Shown here in pieces: positions 63,301 to 64,000 of a stretch of 64,000 nucleotides of DNA (position 1 is its first letter; the number at the start of each line of letters is the position of its first letter). The position numbers were made by a program, and so were the translations under genes. The stretch is taken from contig CAMLGR010000003.1 in NCBI GenBank assembly GCA_946479615.1, forward strand, positions 1-64,000, read 5' to 3'. Below the pieces are notes generated by a model, which saw only the letters and a list, made by a program, of their open reading frames with translations, had not been told where the DNA came from and searched no databases. This DNA is from an uncultured Bacteroidota bacterium. GTDB lineage: Bacteria; Bacteroidota; Bacteroidia; Chitinophagales; Chitinophagaceae.

Positions 63301-63550
63301 AAACACTGGCAGAAGTATAACCCGAATAGGTAATCTCCAATTCATGTTTGCCGGTAGATGGTACCTGGAGGGTGAATTCACCGTTTGCATTTGTCTGCGT
63401 GGTAGTTTGGGTGCCTTTGATATGAACGTTAACACCAACAAGAGGAAGACCTTCTTCATCTGTTACCTTACCTTTTACCTGTCTTGTCTGACACCATGAG
63501 GTAAGCCCACAAATGAGCATCATGCACAAAAGTGCAGTCAATTTTTTCAT
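60329..63550 (-). CDS. SusC/RagA-family TonB-dependent outer-membrane transporter (susC2)
   Basis: From ATG 63550 (MKKLTALLCMMLICGL) this is a 1073-residue transporter. RQVKGKVTDEEGLPLVGVNVHIKG is the regulatory-like domain, VVVIGYGTTKKRDLAGTVSSI and SIDILKDAATAAIYGARGANGVV belong to the plug, and the barrel ends TVGVNVIF. It heads the transcription unit susC2-susD2-lipoprotein-giant pectinase-pectate lyase and is divergent from the lacI-type gene. The spacer carries an operator candidate and a perfect 11-bp hairpin. Confidence 0.96.
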   Translation of the reverse strand: MKKLTALLCMMLICGLTSWCQTRQVKGKVTDEEGLPLVGVNVHIKGTQTTTQTNANGEFTLQVPSTGKHELEITYSGYTSASVSADKDNLDVKISKNVSSLEDVVVIGYGTTKKRDLAGTVSSITGSTLEKIPVSSAAEAITGRLPGVQVTTTDGAPGAEIVIRIRGGGSVTQDNSPLYIVDGFPVGSINDISPADIASIDILKDAATAAIYGARGANGVVIVTTKTPKAGRTTVSYNGYGQARTLPKKLKVLSPYEFVLAQYEYARLRNQTEVDNFTKYFGAYDDLDLYKYQKGTNWQDELFGSPAYSQQHSLSVSGGTAKTKMSLSVTNNTDDGLLQGSGYMRNYLNFKLNHEISDKFKLDFATRFVHTVVNGAGSSGSSSFRISDAVTTRPVNGIADQIEIDPTGPDDDYEQFLKSLINPQQLVAQDYRRQVTKTLNLNAGLSWSLLHNLTYRGEVGLDFGFGQNRRYYGPLTGESRNVGGNLPLGEITNTEARGFRWTNTVNYTMRAMGKHQLSVLGGQEIIVTGKGFGEFNRAKYFAANVTPEKLFASMTLGTQDRHTTSVLSGDKIASFFGRINYTFDSRYIFNITARADGSTKFAPGHQWGIFPAANFAWRMSEEKFMENVSFISDLKFRLSYGQAGNNRLSSDLFRVLFTPTDNRPIGFGDVAQPYYGYASSLLPNPEIKWETTTTRNAGLDFSLFKNRLSGTLDAYWNTTKDLLVESDIPPTTGFSKQQLNIGQTSNRGVELSLNGTIINKNDFQLTGFFNIGINRAKIDKLDGVDQKPFSSNWAGTDLKTQDDYRVYVGQTIGLMYGYVTDGMYSVDDFSSYNATTNAYVLKPGVVNVGSFLGGISVRPGVLKLKDLDGDGAITGADRQVIGSALPKHTGGFGFNAVYKGIDFGAFFNWVAGNDIYNTGKISFNMLYRTTYGNMLATSDYNNRFKYIDANGNLVTDLEELRKLNANATIWSPFSSGTAAPVFHSWAVEDGSFLRLNNISIGYSLPKRWISKMYMTKFRIYATVYNALTWTKYTGYDPEVSATRNSSYSQLTPGVDYSAYPKSRNYTVGVNVIF

Positions 63551-63597
63551 ACACAAGCAATTTTAGCAGTGACCTGGTTGGTCCGTTAGAAAAAGAG

Positions 63598-63627
63598 AGT
63601 TGTTTTATGTCGCAGGATAAAACAACT
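63598..63627 (-). promoter_or_regulatory. 11-bp perfect hairpin in the susC2 leader
   Basis: AGTTGTTTTAT (63598-63608) and ATAAAACAACT (63617-63627) enclose an 8-base loop, 48-77 bases before the susC2 start and downstream of the operator candidate. It parallels the hairpin in the susC1 leader. Confidence 0.65.
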
Positions 63628-63684
63628 TTAATTAAGACCGTGAATCTACACTCCTCATGATGAATATAGGAACAATAGAAAGCC

Positions 63685-63714
63685 TTTTTTTACGCAATCG
63701 TTCCCGGCAACGAT
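63685..63714. promoter_or_regulatory. LacI-type operator candidate 3 (susC2 / regulator intergenic region)
   Basis: Seven T (63685-63691), ACGCA, then ATCGTTCCCGGCAACGAT (63697-63714, one mismatch between arms). It lies 135-165 bp before susC2 and about 190 bp before the regulator start, so it could control both. The rest of the 351-bp spacer has no gene; a TTG and a TATTTGC 21 bp apart (63726 and 63750) are a weak promoter candidate for the regulator. Confidence 0.82.
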
Positions 63715-63901
63715 GTCATTGAGCATTGTAATACAATTGGTTAGACGACTATTTGCAATTGGTAGTTTGGACAACAGCCCGTTGGGCGATCGACAGTCAT
63801 CAGGCCGCTAACTGCGGGCTGGCAGACTGTCTGCTGCGGAACTGCGATTTAATTCAGTAACTTTAGCCATCTGATTAACCGCTATAGAAGGAATCCACGC
63901 C

Positions 63902-64000
63902 ATGAAGTTTGAAGCTGTAACCATTAAAGATATCGCAAAGGCCCTGGGACTATCAACTTCCACAGTTTCAAGGGCTTTACGCGATAGTTATGAGATCAGC
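63902..64000 (+). CDS. LacI-family transcriptional regulator (partial, runs off the window)
   Basis: Only the first 33 codons lie in the window. They read MKFEAVTIKDIAKALGLS and then TSTVSRALRD, the standard LacI/GalR helix-turn-helix. LacI-family proteins bind palindromes with a central CG, like the CCGG-centred elements found here. Its divergent position beside susC2 makes it the probable regulator of the whole pectin locus. The ligand domain, and thus the inducer, is not visible. Confidence 0.88.
   Translation, partial: MKFEAVTIKDIAKALGLSTSTVSRALRDSYEIS

Overview
The window looks like chromosomal DNA of a pectin-degrading member of the Bacteroidetes, most likely Chitinophagaceae (Chitinophaga/Niastella type). 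The reasons are two SusC/SusD pairs, a type IX secretion C-terminal sorting domain on a 2199-residue pectinase, TAnnTTTG-type promoter elements, intergenic spacers filled with AT-rich long inverted repeats, and the fused-length form of UxaA. No rRNA, tRNA, CRISPR array or intact transposase was seen.

Layout. About 0.2-7.2 kb (minus strand) is a tetR - TolC-like - HlyD-like - RND efflux operon whose promoter overlaps a 28-bp palindrome. About 7.4-16.0 kb (plus strand) holds housekeeping genes: a DUF502 membrane protein, a zinc phospholipase C/S1-P1-like exported protein, serC, an orphan MntA-type nucleotidyltransferase with a broken HepT-like remnant, DUF1015, a TPR protein and an acyl-CoA synthetase. 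A 0.8-kb array of nested palindromes lies at 8.1-8.9 kb. From 16.1 to 63.55 kb every gene is on the minus strand and belongs to one large pectin utilisation locus. At 63.9 kb a LacI-family regulator starts divergently and runs off the window.

How the pectin locus works. Two SusC/D pairs (60.3-63.55/58.5-60.3 kb and 45.2-48.2/43.5-45.2 kb), a surface lipoprotein, a lipoprotein pectate lyase and a giant secreted pectate lyase-pectinesterase attack and import pectin fragments. Rhamnogalacturonan acetylesterase (CE12), pectinesterases (CE8), an alpha/beta hydrolase, GH28, GH105 and GH43 finish depolymerisation in the periplasm. ExuT imports uronates; UxaC-UxaB-UxaA convert galacturonate to 2-keto-3-deoxygluconate, KduI-KduD do the same for the unsaturated uronate, and KdgK-KdgA give pyruvate and glyceraldehyde-3-phosphate. 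A nested block at 33.2-40.3 kb encodes a non-phosphorylating L-fucose route (FucP, mutarotase, dehydrogenase, lactonase, 2-keto-3-deoxyfuconate dehydrogenase, diketo-acid hydrolase) without a dedicated fuconate dehydratase.

Regulation and structure. A 30-bp element (seven T, ACGCAA, then a CGTTnCCGGyAACG palindrome) occurs exactly three times: before the GH28-to-exuT catabolic operon, before susC1, and between susC2 and the lacI-type gene. It is the best candidate for the operator of a single pectin regulon. Transcription units inside the locus are separated by long-arm hairpins, several built from repeated short words and two sharing a conserved loop, so they form repeat families rather than ordinary terminators.
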